Under the pieces are notes generated by a model that did not search any database, had not been told where the DNA came from, and saw only the letters and a program-made list of their open reading frames with translations. A program made the position numbers and the translations under genes. From Sphaerotilus natans (GTDB taxonomy: Bacteria > Pseudomonadota > Gammaproteobacteria > Burkholderiales > Burkholderiaceae_C), in the NCBI RefSeq assembly GCF_900156335.1, contig NZ_FTMZ01000018.1, forward strand, positions 1 through 64,000: a stretch of 64,000 nucleotides of DNA. Direction: 5' to 3'. Each line of letters opens with the position of its first letter. Position 1 is the first letter of the stretch. Below are positions 15,028 to 32,644 of the stretch, one piece after another.

Positions 15028-15967
15028 ATTCAGGCCTGCTGGACCGCCTGCGCCATCTGGGTCGGCGCCTGCGCGGCTTTCGTCGGCCGGACCTGTGGCT
15101 GGCGCGCCGGCTCGGCCGGGTGCTGCCCGACCGGCTCTATCTGGCCGTCGGCCACCTGCTCTACTTCGGCCGCTGGCCGGACTACGCGCACCCTCGCAGC
15201 TTCAACGAGCACATCCAGGCCTACATGCTGCGCTGCCGCTCGCCGCTGCTGCAGCTCGCCGCCGACAAGGCCGCCGCCCGGCAATGGGTGATCGAGCAGG
15301 TCGGCGACACGCATGTGCTGCCGCAGCTCGGTCTGTGGACCCACGCCGATGCGGTGCCGCTGCGCACGCTGCCGCGCCCCTGCGTGCTCAAGCCGACGGT
15401 GGGCAGCGGCCGGGTGATCTTCCTGCGCGAGAACGATCCGCCACTGGACGCCACCGCCGAGGTCGCGCTGCGGCTGGAGATGCAGCGCTGGCTCGACACC
15501 GACTTCAGCCGCCAGAGCCGCGAGTGGTGCTATGCCGGCCTGCGCGGTCGCATCCTGGCCGAGCCGATGCTGAGCGATCCGCGCGAGCCCGGCGGCATTC
15601 CGCCAGATCACAAGGTCTACGTGATCGGCGGTGCGGTGCGCTTCATCCAGGTCGACCGTGGCCGCTTCGGCCGCCACACCCGCAATCTCTATGACACCGA
15701 CTGGCGGCGGCTGCCGGTGCGGCTGACGCTGGACAACCATGCGCCGGACCCGCGCCCGCCCGAGCTCGACCGGATGATCGCGCTGGCGTTGAAGCTGGCC
15801 GCGCCCTTCGAGTTCCTGCGCGTCGATCTGTACCTGTGCGAGGGGCGGCTGATCGTCGGCGAGCTGACCAGCTATCCCGGCGCCGGCTTCGAGCGCTTCA
15901 TCCCGTCGGACTTCGCGCTCGAGCTGGGCGCGCACTGGACACGCGCGATGCGCGCCCGCCGCGACGA

Positions 15968-15980
<13 letters not shown>
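15024..15980 (+). CDS. TupA-like ATP-grasp protein
   Basis: The protein has 318 residues. [20 protein letters not shown], then [38 protein letters not shown] (ATP-binding Lys and loop), [19 protein letters not shown] and [20 protein letters not shown] (late metal-binding Asp/Glu) are the marks of the TupA-like ATP-grasp group. These are found in capsule, teichuronopeptide and polysaccharide clusters and probably ligate an amino acid or similar group to a glycan. It is coupled to the glycosyltransferase upstream. The 3' end overlaps the convergent glgP gene by 13 bp. Confidence 0.82.
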
Positions 15981-18448
<2,468 letters not shown>

Positions 18449-18478
18449 GGGAATGATCGGGCGAAGAGGGAGAGATCG

Positions 18479-19947
18479 TCAGGCGCTGACCTGGCGGTAC
18501 AGCGCCTGGTAGTGGCGCGCGGCGGCCGTCCAGCCGAAGTCCTGCCGCATCGCGCGCTGCTGCACGGTACGCCAGTCGGCCGGGCGGCGGAACAGCGCCA
18601 CAGCCCGCTCGGCGGCCCACAGCAGCGCGCCTGCGGAAAATTCGTCGAAGACGAAGCCGGTGGCGTCGCGGTCGAGCGTCTCCAGTCGCGTGTCGGCCAC
18701 GGTGTCGGCCAGACCGCCGACGCGGCGCACCAGCGGCAGCGTGCCGTACTTCAAGCCGTAGAGCTGGGTCAGCCCGCAGGGCTCGAAGCGCGAGGGCACG
18801 GCGATCGCGTCGCTGCCGGCGATCAGCCGGTGCGCAAAGCGCTCGTCGTAGCCGATGCGCACCGCGATGTCGGCCGGATGGGCGGCCGCCGCCTCGGCGA
18901 AGGCCGTCTCCATCCAGGCGTCGCCGCTGCCCAGCATCGCGAACTGCCAGCCCAGCGCGCGCAGGCCCGGCAGAGCTTCCAGCACCAGGTGCAGGCCCTT
19001 CTGCTCGGTCAGGCGGCTGACGATGCACAGCAGAGGCCTCGCCGGATCGACCGCCAGGCCGAGCTCCTGCTGCAGCGCCGCCTTGCAGGCGGCCTTGCCG
19101 TCGAGCGCGTCGACCGCGTAGTTCGCCGGCAGCAGCGTGTCGGTGGCCGGATGCCAGACCGCGTCGTCGACGCCGTTGAGGATGCCCGAGAGGTCGACGC
19201 CGCGGGTGCGCAGCAGCCCGTCGAGGCCGCAGCCCTGCTCTGGCCCCTGGATCTCGCGTGCGTAGGTCGGGCTGACGGTGGTCAGGCGGTCGGCGAAATA
19301 CAGCCCGCCCTTCAGGAAGCCGAGCTGGCCGTGGAACTCGACGCCGTTGACGCCCCAGAAGCCGCTGGGCAGGCCCAGCTCCTGGAAGTGATGCCCGGCG
19401 AAGCCGCCCTGGTAGGCCAGGTTGTGCACCGTGAAGACGCTGCCGGCGAAATGCTGGTGGCGCGCCTGCTGCGCCGCACGCAGGTAGACCGGCGCCAGGC
19501 CGGCGTGCCAGTCGTGCGCATGCAGCACCGTCGGATGCCAGAAGGGATCGAGCCCCTGCGCCAGCTCCGCGGCGACCCAGCCCAGCAGCGCGAAGCGCAG
19601 GTGGTTGTCGCCGTACGGGTGGCGATTGGCGTCCGCATACGGGCCGCCGGGGCGGCGGTAGTAGCCGGGCGCGTCGATCACGTAGGCGGTGACGCCCTCG
19701 CCCACCGCCGGCAGCCGGCCCCACAGCAGCCGCGCGCCGCCGCTGCCCCAGTGCAGCGCCGGCGGCGGCTGCAGCTCGGCCACGACCACCGCCTCCTGCA
19801 GCCCGTCCAGGATGGCGTCGAAGCCGGGCAGCAGCACCCGCACCTCGTCGCCGAGCGCAGCCAGCGCCGGCGGCAGGGCGCCGGCGACATCGGCCAGACC
19901 GCCGGTCTTCAGCAGCGGGAAGATCTCGGCACAGACCTGCAGGACTC

Positions 19948-19951
<4 letters not shown>
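18479..19951 (-). CDS. glgA: Glycogen synthase (ADP-glucose type)
   Basis: The protein has 490 residues. The start [20 protein letters not shown] contains the KTGGL ADP-glucose binding motif. [24 protein letters not shown] and the C-terminal [20 protein letters not shown] (catalytic Glu of the GT5 E-x7-E motif) are all intact. It elongates alpha-1,4-glucan from ADP-glucose. The start overlaps the glgC stop (ATGA, 19948-19951), giving coupled production of the enzyme making ADP-glucose and the one using it. Confidence 0.97.
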
Positions 19952-21216
<1,265 letters not shown>

Positions 21217-21266
21217 GAGGCAGGTCTCCTTGTGCTCTGCTTGCTGTGTTCGGGTGGGCGGGAATC

Positions 21267-25119
<3,853 letters not shown>

Positions 25120-25139
25120 CGCCGCCCCTGACCGATCCG

Positions 25140-27455
25140 TCAATCGATCACCAGCATCACGGTGGCCAGCGGCGGCAGCGTCATGACGATCGACTGCGCC
25201 TGGTCCTGCCACGGCAGCGCCTCGCTCTCGAGCACGCCGTTGCCGACGCCCGAGCCGCCGTAGACCGCCTGGTCGGTGTTGATCAGCTCGCGCCAGGCGC
25301 CGGCCTGCGGCACGCCGATGCGCCAGCCGTGGCGCACCACCGGCGTGAGGTTGCAGATCACCAGCACCCGCGCGGCGTGGCCGGCCTCGTCAGGCGCGGC
25401 ACGGCGCTCGAAGACGATCACCGAATGCTGCGCGTCCTCATGGCTGACCCAGGCGAAGCCGTCGGGCTGGACATCGCGCTGGTGCAGCGCCGGATAGTGG
25501 CGCAGCACGCTGTTGAGGTCGCGCACCAGGCGCTGCACGCCGGCATGCGGCGCCTGCTCGAGCAGCGGCCAGTCGAGCTGCGCGGCCTCGTTCCACTCGT
25601 TCCACTGCGCGAACTCGCAGCCCATGAACAGCAGCTTCTTGCCGGGATGGCCCCACATGAACCCGAGGTAGGCGCGCAGGTTGGCGAACTTCTGCCAGTC
25701 GTCGCCTGGCATCTTGCGGATCAGCGAGCCCTTGCCGTGCACCACCTCGTCGTGCGAGAGCGGCAGCACGAAGTTCTCGCTGAAGGCGTACATCAGCGAG
25801 AAGCGCAGCTGGTCGTGATGGTGGCTGCGGTAGACCGGATCGCGCGAGAAGTAGGCCAGCGTGTCGTTCATCCAGCCCATGTTCCACTTGTAGTGGAAGC
25901 CCAGGCCGCCGGACTGCAGGTCCTCAGAGGGCGGGCGCGTCACCATCGGGAAGGAGGTCGACTCCTCGGCGATCATCACCGCCTCCGGGCGCTGCGTGCC
26001 GACGATGAAGTTGGCGCGGCGCAGGAACTCGATGGCCTCGAGGTTCTCGCGGCCGCCGTGGCGATTGGGGATCCACTCGCCGTCGCGGCGGCTGTAGTCG
26101 CGGTAGAGCATCGAGGCCACCGCGTCCACCCGCAGGCCGTCGATGCCGAAGCGCTCGATCCAGTACAGCGCATTGCCGACCAGGAAGTTGCGCACCTCAG
26201 TGCGGCCGTAGTTGTAGATCAGCGTGTTCCAGTCCTGGTGGAAGCCCTCGCGCGGATCGGCGTGCTCGTAGAGGTGCGTGCCGTCGAACTCGGCCAGCGC
26301 GAAGGCGTCGGTCGGGAAGTGGCCCGGCACCCAGTCGAGGATGACGCCCAGCCCGGCCGCGTGCGCCGCGTCGACGAAGGCGCGGAAGTCCTCCGGCGTG
26401 CCGAAGCGCGAGGTCGGCGCGTAGAGACCGGTCGGCTGGTAGCCCCAGGAGCCGTCGAAGGGATGCTCGTGCACCGGCAGCAGCTCGATGTGGGTGAAGC
26501 CCAGGTCGCGCACATAGGGCACCAGCTGCTCGGCCAGCTCGCGGTAGCTGAGCCAGCGGCCGTCCTCGCCGTGCCGCCACGAGCCCAGATGCACCTCGTA
26601 GATCGACACCGCCGCGTCCAGCGCATTGGCCTGGCGGCGCGTCTCGTCGATCGCCACGCCAGGCAGCAGGCGCTGCACCACCGAGGCGGTCTGCGGCCGC
26701 ACCTCGGCGCGGAAGGCGTAGGGGTCGGCCTTGACGCGCACCACGCCGTCGGCGCCCAGCACCTCGAACTTGTAGAGATCGCCCTCGCCCACCTGCGGCA
26801 CGAAGATCTCCCACAGCCCGCATTCATGGCGACGGCGCATCAGGTGGCGCCGGCCGTCCCACTGGTTGAAGCTGCCGACCACCGAGACGCGGCGCGCGCT
26901 CGGCGCCCAGACCACGAAGCGCGTGCCGCCGGTGCCCTCGTGGATCTGCGGGTGCGCGCCCATCCATTCGTAGGGGCGGTGGTGCGTGCCCTCGGCCAGC
27001 AGGTAGAGGTCGGTGTCGCGGATCAGCGGCGCGAAGCGGTAGGCGTCGTCGACCACCACCGGCTCGAGCGCACGGCCCTCGGCGTCGGTCCAGCGGATGC
27101 GCAGCCGGTAGGCGAAGGGGTTGCGCCGGCGCGGCACCGCACCGGTGAACAGCGCGCTGCTCTCCTGGCGTGCCAGCGTGCACAGCCGCCGGCCCAGCGT
27201 GTCGAGCAGATCGACCTCGGCCGCGCCGGGCAGCAGCGCACGCACCACCAGCGCGGTGCCGGTGTGATGCATGCCGAGCACCGAGAACGGATCGCCGTGG
27301 TCGGCGCGCATCAGCGCGTCCAGCGTCGCGGCATCGACCCGGCCGGTCTCGGGCACGACAGCCGGCGCAGCGGCCACCGTCTGGGATTTCTTCTTCGCGG
27401 GAGCGGCTGGAGCCGGGGCCGGGGCCGGGGACGGAGCGGAGGTCTTGCGGGGCAT
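25140..27455 (-). CDS. glgB: 1,4-alpha-glucan branching enzyme
   Basis: The protein has 771 residues from the ATG at 27455. The first ~40 residues are a low-complexity Ala/Pro/Lys extension ([19 protein letters not shown]). It is followed by the N-terminal domain of GlgB ([11 protein letters not shown]), the CBM48 domain ([20 protein letters not shown]) and the GH13 barrel. [20 protein letters not shown] has the nucleophile Asp, [10 protein letters not shown] the acid/base Glu and [15 protein letters not shown] the third carboxylate. It makes alpha-1,6 branches in glycogen. It is the second gene of the operon. Confidence 0.96.
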   Translation of the reverse strand: MPRKTSAPSPAPAPAPAAPAKKKSQTVAAAPAVVPETGRVDAATLDALMRADHGDPFSVLGMHHTGTALVVRALLPGAAEVDLLDTLGRRLCTLARQESSALFTGAVPRRRNPFAYRLRIRWTDAEGRALEPVVVDDAYRFAPLIRDTDLYLLAEGTHHRPYEWMGAHPQIHEGTGGTRFVVWAPSARRVSVVGSFNQWDGRRHLMRRRHECGLWEIFVPQVGEGDLYKFEVLGADGVVRVKADPYAFRAEVRPQTASVVQRLLPGVAIDETRRQANALDAAVSIYEVHLGSWRHGEDGRWLSYRELAEQLVPYVRDLGFTHIELLPVHEHPFDGSWGYQPTGLYAPTSRFGTPEDFRAFVDAAHAAGLGVILDWVPGHFPTDAFALAEFDGTHLYEHADPREGFHQDWNTLIYNYGRTEVRNFLVGNALYWIERFGIDGLRVDAVASMLYRDYSRRDGEWIPNRHGGRENLEAIEFLRRANFIVGTQRPEAVMIAEESTSFPMVTRPPSEDLQSGGLGFHYKWNMGWMNDTLAYFSRDPVYRSHHHDQLRFSLMYAFSENFVLPLSHDEVVHGKGSLIRKMPGDDWQKFANLRAYLGFMWGHPGKKLLFMGCEFAQWNEWNEAAQLDWPLLEQAPHAGVQRLVRDLNSVLRHYPALHQRDVQPDGFAWVSHEDAQHSVIVFERRAAPDEAGHAARVLVICNLTPVVRHGWRIGVPQAGAWRELINTDQAVYGGSGVGNGVLESEALPWQDQAQSIVMTLPPLATVMLVID

Positions 27456-27483
27456 GGAGCGAGAAGAAAGCGGTGAACGGGAG

Positions 27484-29145
27484 TTATGCAATCGCCGCGC
27501 CAAGCGGATCGATCTGCAGGCGCAGGCCATCGGCGGACAGCCGGGCCGAGACGCCCAGCGGGGTGCCGGTCTGCAGCGCGACACCCTGCCAGGCGACCGG
27601 CAGAGGCAGCTCGACCGGCTGGTCCGTGGTGTTGAAGGCCAGCAGCATGCACTCTTGCGGTGCATCGATGCGATCAATCCGGCGCTCGAACATCAGCACG
27701 GCGTCGGGCGCATCGATGAAGCGGATCGAGCCCTCGCGCAGCAGCGGCGTGGCGCGACGCCAAGCCAGCAGCGCCTGCGCGGTCTTCAGCACCGAGTCCG
27801 GCGCGGCCTGCTGGCGGTCGACCGCCCTCGCCTGCTGCGCCGCGCTGACCGGCAGCCAGGGCTCGACGGTCGAGAAACCAGCCTGTACCACATCGGCCTG
27901 CCAGGGCATCGGCGTGCGGCAGCCGTCGCGGCCCTTGAACTCTGGCCAGAAGGCCAGGCCGTAGGGATCCTGCAGCCGCTCGAAGGGCACATCGGCCTCG
28001 GGCAGGCCGAGCTCCTCGCCCTGGTAGAGGCAGACGCTGCCGCGCAGCGTCAGCAGCATCGCCAGCTGCAGCCGGGAGCGGCGGTCATCAGGCTGGCCGT
28101 CGCTCGACCAGCGGCTGGCCACCCGCGGCACGTCATGGTTGGAGAAGGCCCAGCAGCCCCAGCCGCCGGTGCGCGCGATCTCGCGCTCGAGCTTCTCGAC
28201 CTCGGCGCGCAGATGCGCAGGCGCGCAGTGGGCGGTCAGCAGGCTGAAGCTGTAGGCCATGTGCAGGCGGCGGCCGGCCTCGGTGTAGTCGGCCATCAGC
28301 GGCGGCGCGTTCTCGTCGCCGACCTCGCCGATGCTGGCCGCGCCGAAGGCATCGAGCACGCCGCGCAGCCGCTCGAGGAAGGCCAGGTTCTCCGGCCGGC
28401 TCTTGTCGTGCAGGTGCTGCTGCATCGCGTAGGGGTTGTCGGCGCGCACCGTCGAGACCTCGCCGCCTTGCGCCGGCGGGTTGTCGCGCAGCAGCGCGTC
28501 GTGGAACTGGTGGTTGCAGGCATCGAAGCGGAAGCCGTCGACGCCCTTCTCGCACCAGAAGCGCACCTCGCCGAGCAGCGCGTCCTGCACCGCCGGGTTG
28601 TGGAAGTTGAGGTCCGGCTGGCTGCTCAGGAAGCTGTGCAGGTAGTACTGGCGCCGGCGCGAATCCCACTGCCAGGCGCTGCCGCCGAAGACGCTGAGCC
28701 AGTTGTTCGGCGGCGTGCCGTCAGGCTTCGCATCGGCCCAGACATACCAGTCGCTCTTCGGGTTGTCGCGGCTCAGGCGGCTTTCCTGGAACCAGGCGTG
28801 CTGGTCGGAGGTGTGCGAGAGCACCTGGTCGATCATCACCCGCAGGCCCAGCTGGTGCGCGCGCGCCAGCAGCAAGTCGAAGTCGGCCAGCGTGCCGAAG
28901 ATCGGATCGACATCGCGGTAGTCGGCGACGTCATAGCCGAAGTCCTTCATCGGACTGCGGAAGAAGGGCGAGATCCAGATCGCGTCGACGCCCAGCGCAG
29001 CGACATGGTCGAGCCGTGCAGTGATGCCCGGCAGGTCGCCGATGCCGTCGCCGTTGCTGTCCTGGAAGCTGCGCGGATAGATCTGGTAGATCACCGCGCC
29101 GCGCCACCAGGTCGGATTTTTCGTGTTCTGGGTCATGCGTTTCAT
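27484..29145 (-). CDS. GH13 alpha-glucosidase (exo-acting)
   Basis: The protein has 553 residues from ATG 29145; an in-frame ATG at 29136 is possible. [66 protein letters not shown] (nucleophile Asp), [11 protein letters not shown] (acid/base Glu) and [13 protein letters not shown] are the GH13 motifs in the arrangement of bacterial alpha-glucosidases (subfamily 23-like). [13 protein letters not shown] fits the same group. It probably hydrolyses maltose and short dextrins from glycogen or from outside. No signal peptide is seen, so it should act in the cytoplasm. It leads the glycogen operon, 28 bp before glgB. Confidence 0.92.
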   Translation of the reverse strand: MKRMTQNTKNPTWWRGAVIYQIYPRSFQDSNGDGIGDLPGITARLDHVAALGVDAIWISPFFRSPMKDFGYDVADYRDVDPIFGTLADFDLLLARAHQLGLRVMIDQVLSHTSDQHAWFQESRLSRDNPKSDWYVWADAKPDGTPPNNWLSVFGGSAWQWDSRRRQYYLHSFLSSQPDLNFHNPAVQDALLGEVRFWCEKGVDGFRFDACNHQFHDALLRDNPPAQGGEVSTVRADNPYAMQQHLHDKSRPENLAFLERLRGVLDAFGAASIGEVGDENAPPLMADYTEAGRRLHMAYSFSLLTAHCAPAHLRAEVEKLEREIARTGGWGCWAFSNHDVPRVASRWSSDGQPDDRRSRLQLAMLLTLRGSVCLYQGEELGLPEADVPFERLQDPYGLAFWPEFKGRDGCRTPMPWQADVVQAGFSTVEPWLPVSAAQQARAVDRQQAAPDSVLKTAQALLAWRRATPLLREGSIRFIDAPDAVLMFERRIDRIDAPQECMLLAFNTTDQPVELPLPVAWQGVALQTGTPLGVSARLSADGLRLQIDPLGAAIA

Positions 29146-29352
29146 CTTGCCATGTAACCGTGACGGAACCCATCCTGAGGAAGACCCGGCTGTTCCGATT
29201 TGCGGCAGAGCAATTCAAGCAAGCGGCATGCCTCGAAATTTCACCGATCCACTGGCGAGACCCACGAACAGATGATTTGTGACTTAAGTTGCATCTGGTA
29301 GCGTTCTGCTGCGTGAATTTTTCGCGCAAGAACCTGAAAACACATCGTTGCC
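29146..29352. other. Divergent intergenic region of the glycogen operon and an acyltransferase gene
   Basis: This 207-bp stretch is clearly more AT-rich than its surroundings and must hold the promoters of both divergent units. TTGTGA at about 29276 followed by TAGCGT about 17 bp later is a weak candidate for the plus-strand promoter. I cannot identify an operator. Confidence 0.45.
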
Positions 29353-30414
29353 ATGCCAGGAACATCACGCATCCCCCGTCAAGCCGTCCTGGGAGATCAG
29401 ACCGGCTCACCCCGACAGGACTGGGTCGACATCGCTCGCGGGCTGTGCATCCTGGCGGTCGTCGGCTACTGGGCCACGCGCAGCCTGCATGCCAGCGATG
29501 GCGCCGCCAGCTGGCTCGGCTATCTGAGCGCCGCGATGCAACCCTTCCGGATGCCGGACTTCTTCCTGCTGTCAGGCCTGTTCATGGCGCAGGTGATCAA
29601 CCGGCGATGGCGTCACTTTCTCGATCGCCGGGTGCTGCACCATCTGTATTTCCTGCTGCTGTGGGCGCCGATCCTGGTGATCGGGCAATGGCTGCTGGGC
29701 CAGCACCGTCCGCAGGGCATGACGGATGCGCTCGCACAGCTGCTGCTGGCGCTGTGGAAGCCGCCGGCGATGCTGTGGTTCCTGCTGATGCTGCCGATCT
29801 ACGCGCTGGCCTCGCGCCTGCTGCAGGCGGTCTCGCCCTGGATCGTGGGCCTGGCGGCCACGCTGATGCACCTGTTCCCGCTGCACACCGGCATTCCGGT
29901 GCTCGACTGGTTCGGCATGTACTTCGTGTTCTTCCATGCCGGCCATGTGCTGGCGCCCTTCTTCATGGCGCTGGCCGCGCGCAGCCAGGACAAGCCGCGC
30001 TGGGCGCTGCGGATGCTGGCGCTGTGGCTGCCCGCCCATCTGGTGCTGATGCTGTACAAGCCCGCCCCCTGGCCGCTGGTTCAGTTCATGCTGGGCATGG
30101 TCGGCATCACGGCGGTGGTGATGGCGTCGGCCCTGCTGTCAGGCCGGACACCCGGCCTCTGGCTGCAGCGTGCCGGGCACGGCTCGCTGGCCATCTATCT
30201 CGGCTTCTGGCTGCCGATGCAGGCCTTGGCGCCGCTGCTGGCCGATCTGGGCCTGCCGCTGGCCTGGCGGGCGCTGCTTCTGCCGGCCGGTGCGATCGTC
30301 GTCGCGCTGGCGCTGAACCGGCTGGCGCTGCGTCACGGCGCCGCCTGGCTCTACCGGCGCCCGACGCGAGTGCAGCTGCCGGTCGATACCGGCGATCGCC
30401 GGGTGGCGACCTGA
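29353..30414 (+). CDS. Membrane acyltransferase (acyltransferase-3 family)
   Basis: The protein has 353 residues with about ten hydrophobic helices. The start region RQDWVDIARGLCILAVVGYW has the family's conserved (D/R)-x-x-(R/K)G-x-x-I-x-x-V-x-x-H/Y element, though the usual catalytic His is Tyr/Trp here. MPDFFLLSGLFMAQVINRRW and FLDRRVLHHLYFLLLWAPIL continue the pattern of OafA/OpgC-like proteins. These transfer acetyl, succinyl or similar groups to glycans at the membrane. The divergent position beside the glycogen operon has no known functional meaning. Substrate unknown. Confidence 0.8.
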   Translation: MPGTSRIPRQAVLGDQTGSPRQDWVDIARGLCILAVVGYWATRSLHASDGAASWLGYLSAAMQPFRMPDFFLLSGLFMAQVINRRWRHFLDRRVLHHLYFLLLWAPILVIGQWLLGQHRPQGMTDALAQLLLALWKPPAMLWFLLMLPIYALASRLLQAVSPWIVGLAATLMHLFPLHTGIPVLDWFGMYFVFFHAGHVLAPFFMALAARSQDKPRWALRMLALWLPAHLVLMLYKPAPWPLVQFMLGMVGITAVVMASALLSGRTPGLWLQRAGHGSLAIYLGFWLPMQALAPLLADLGLPLAWRALLLPAGAIVVALALNRLALRHGAAWLYRRPTRVQLPVDTGDRRVAT

Positions 30415-30424
30415 GGGCCTGATC

Positions 30425-30661
30425 TCAGTGCTCGTCCTCGGGCAGCTCCTCGTCGGGAACCATGCCGGCGTCGATGCTGCGGTCGAACAGCTCGATCTCG
30501 GTCAGCGCATGCGGAATCAGCGGTCGGTCGAGCGGCCGGCAGACCCGGCGCTGCAGTCGGCCCAGGCGCTCCGAGCGCTCGACGGCGGCGAGAATGTCCT
30601 GCGGATTCATCATCAGGGCGAACGGATCGGCGGGAAACGTCGTGTACTGCTGGGCGTTCAT
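30425..30661 (-). CDS. Small conserved protein of unknown function
   Basis: The protein has 78 residues from ATG 30661 (MNAQQYTTFPADPFALMMNP); an in-frame ATG at 30682 adds seven residues. It contains QDILAAVERSERLGRLQRRV, then CRPLDRPLIPHA, and an acidic end (DEELPEDEH). The codon usage matches the neighbours, and the sequence has the look of small proteins found in related Burkholderiales, but I cannot assign a function. No hydrophobic helix is present. Confidence 0.65.
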   Translation of the reverse strand: MNAQQYTTFPADPFALMMNPQDILAAVERSERLGRLQRRVCRPLDRPLIPHALTEIELFDRSIDAGMVPDEELPEDEH

Positions 30662-30776
30662 CGTGGCACTCCTGAAATCCATGAGGCCACTCTAGAACCG
30701 GGCCGAGCTGCGCACCATCGGCGCCCTGCCCGAGCGCATGTCGGAAGCTGTCCGACAGCCCGTCCGGCGACGTCCG

Positions 30777-31727
30777 TCAGCGTCGCGGACGCACCCGCAG
30801 AGCCAGCAGCACGCCGGCCACCAGCAGCACGATGCCCGCCAGCGTGGCCGCATCCGGCCAGCGCCCGCGCAGCACCATCGCGTAGCCGAGCGCGGCCAGC
30901 GTCTCGAACACGATCAGCTGCCCGAGCAACGCGGTGGGCAGGCGCTGGCTGGCGGCGTTCCAGCACAGCGTGCCGACCCAGGACGCCAGCAGGCCCACGG
31001 CCAGCATCAGCAGCACGAAGCGCAGCGGCTCCGGCCCGAAGGGCATGGCCACGCCCAGCCCGGCGGCGCCCGCGGGCGTCAGCGAGACCAGCCCCAGCGC
31101 GCCATAGCCCAGCACCGCCAGCGGCAGCGTCATCAGCCCCTGCGCGGTGGCCCAGCTGCGCGGATGGCGGTCCGGGTGGGCGCGCATCCAGTCGGCGTTG
31201 CGAATCGGGTACCAGGTCCAGCAGGCGACCGCGGCGACCGACAGCAGCGCGCCGGTCAGGTAGCGGCCGGCGTCCAGGCTGCCCTCGGCACGCAGGCGCG
31301 TCAGCTCGACCTGGTTGACGCAGGCGATGCCGATGGCGATCAGCACCAGCGGCGGCAGCAGCTCGCGCCACGGCAGGCGCTCGCGCGGATCGCGCAGGTT
31401 CGAGCAGATGGCGATCACCACCGGCAGCGTGCCGATGATCATCGTCGGCAGCGCGCCGCCGGCGCGCTGGATCGCCGCGGCCAGGCAGAGGTAATAGAGC
31501 AGATTGCCGATGGCCGAGAGCTTCAGCGCCTCGATCCAGTCGCCGCGCTCGAGCTCGCGCAGGCGCGCGCGGTCGAACCAGGCGATCGGCAGCGCGATCA
31601 GCCCGAAGGCCAGATAGCGACCGCAGGACAGCAGCGCGGCCGGATAGTCCGGCAGCAGCAGCGGCGTGACAAAGACCAGGCCCCACATCAGGCCAGCCAC
31701 CAGGGCACAGAGAATTCCGATCGACAT
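30777..31727 (-). CDS. EamA/DMT-family transporter
   Basis: The protein has 316 residues with ten predicted membrane helices in two EamA halves (first begins IGILCALVAGLMWGLVFVTP; second in LTGALLSVAAVACWTWYPI). The C-terminal end is basic (RVRPRR), inside-positive. DMT proteins export metabolites or amino acids; the substrate is not evident. It lies 54 bp downstream of an AraC-type regulator gene on the same strand, so the regulator may control it. Confidence 0.88.
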   Translation of the reverse strand: MSIGILCALVAGLMWGLVFVTPLLLPDYPAALLSCGRYLAFGLIALPIAWFDRARLRELERGDWIEALKLSAIGNLLYYLCLAAAIQRAGGALPTMIIGTLPVVIAICSNLRDPRERLPWRELLPPLVLIAIGIACVNQVELTRLRAEGSLDAGRYLTGALLSVAAVACWTWYPIRNADWMRAHPDRHPRSWATAQGLMTLPLAVLGYGALGLVSLTPAGAAGLGVAMPFGPEPLRFVLLMLAVGLLASWVGTLCWNAASQRLPTALLGQLIVFETLAALGYAMVLRGRWPDAATLAGIVLLVAGVLLALRVRPRR

Positions 31728-31781
31728 GCCGGGCAGTGTCGGTCAGGCGTGCCGGCGGGGTCTTGTACCGGATTGCTGCAG

Positions 31782-32621
31782 CTACAGCTGCAATTGCTGG
31801 CGGTAGCGCGCCGGTGTCACGCCGTAGCGGCGCGCGAAGGCGCGGGTCAGATGCGCCTGATCGGCCAGGCCGGTGGCGGCGGCCACCTGCGCCAGCGGCT
31901 CGCCGGCGGCAATGCGCCGCTTGGCCTCGAGCAGGCGCAACGCCATCAGCATCTGCTGCGGCGTGGCGTGGTGCTCGCGGCGAAAGCTGCGCAGGAAATG
32001 GAAGGGGCTCAGGCCCGCGGCAGCGGCCAGCTCGTCGAGCGTCAGCGGCTCGTCCAGGCGCGCGCGCATCAGCTCGATCACCGGCCGGAAGCGCGTGGTG
32101 GCGCGGGCCTCGCGCGGCGCGGCCGCGTCGCGGGCATGCGGGCGCAGGGCCTCGACCAGCTCGACGAGCAGGCTATCGAAGGCCAGCGGCTCGGCGCCCT
32201 GCGCGGCCGCGCGCCAGATCTGGTGCATCAGCGCGCTGACCGGCGCGACGGTGCGCGGATCGCGGATCAGCGCATCGTCGAAACACCAGGCCGAGCCGCC
32301 GCCCAGCCCGCGCAGCAGGTCCTCGTCCAGATAGAGCATCCGGTAGGACCAGCCCTGCGGCGTCTCGGCGCGGCCGGTGTGCAGGTCCTCGGGCTGCATC
32401 GCCACCAGCGTGTCCACCGGCGCGAGGTGCTCGGCGCCGCGCAGCCGGAAGCGCTCGACGCCCTGGTCGATCACGCCGAAGCCGTAGGCGTCGTGGCCAT
32501 GCGGCTCGAAGGCGCAATCGACGATGCGGGCGCGGTAGAGCTCGACGCCGGCGCGGTGCGCCGGGCGCAGGAACTCGGCGCGGTCGCGCGGCGAGTCGAA
32601 GCGCTCCGGCACGCCCTCCAT
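31782..32621 (-). CDS. AraC-family transcriptional regulator with AraC-like ligand-binding domain
   Basis: The protein has 279 residues from ATG 32621 (MEGVPERFDSPRDRAEFLRP). The open frame extends further upstream, but there it runs antisense-like through the decarboxylase gene. The N-terminal cupin domain includes FEPHGHDAYGFGVIDQGVE (two His typical of AraC_binding), and two C-terminal helix-turn-helices are LTLDELAAAAGLSPFHFLRS and PLAQVAAATGLADQAHLTRA, followed by RYGVTPARYRQQ. It probably regulates the adjacent transporter, perhaps also the upstream decarboxylase, in response to an amino acid or amine (inference). Confidence 0.9.
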   Translation of the reverse strand: MEGVPERFDSPRDRAEFLRPAHRAGVELYRARIVDCAFEPHGHDAYGFGVIDQGVERFRLRGAEHLAPVDTLVAMQPEDLHTGRAETPQGWSYRMLYLDEDLLRGLGGGSAWCFDDALIRDPRTVAPVSALMHQIWRAAAQGAEPLAFDSLLVELVEALRPHARDAAAPREARATTRFRPVIELMRARLDEPLTLDELAAAAGLSPFHFLRSFRREHHATPQQMLMALRLLEAKRRIAAGEPLAQVAAATGLADQAHLTRAFARRYGVTPARYRQQLQL

Positions 32622-32644
32622 CGTCTGCGCGGCCCCCAGGTGGC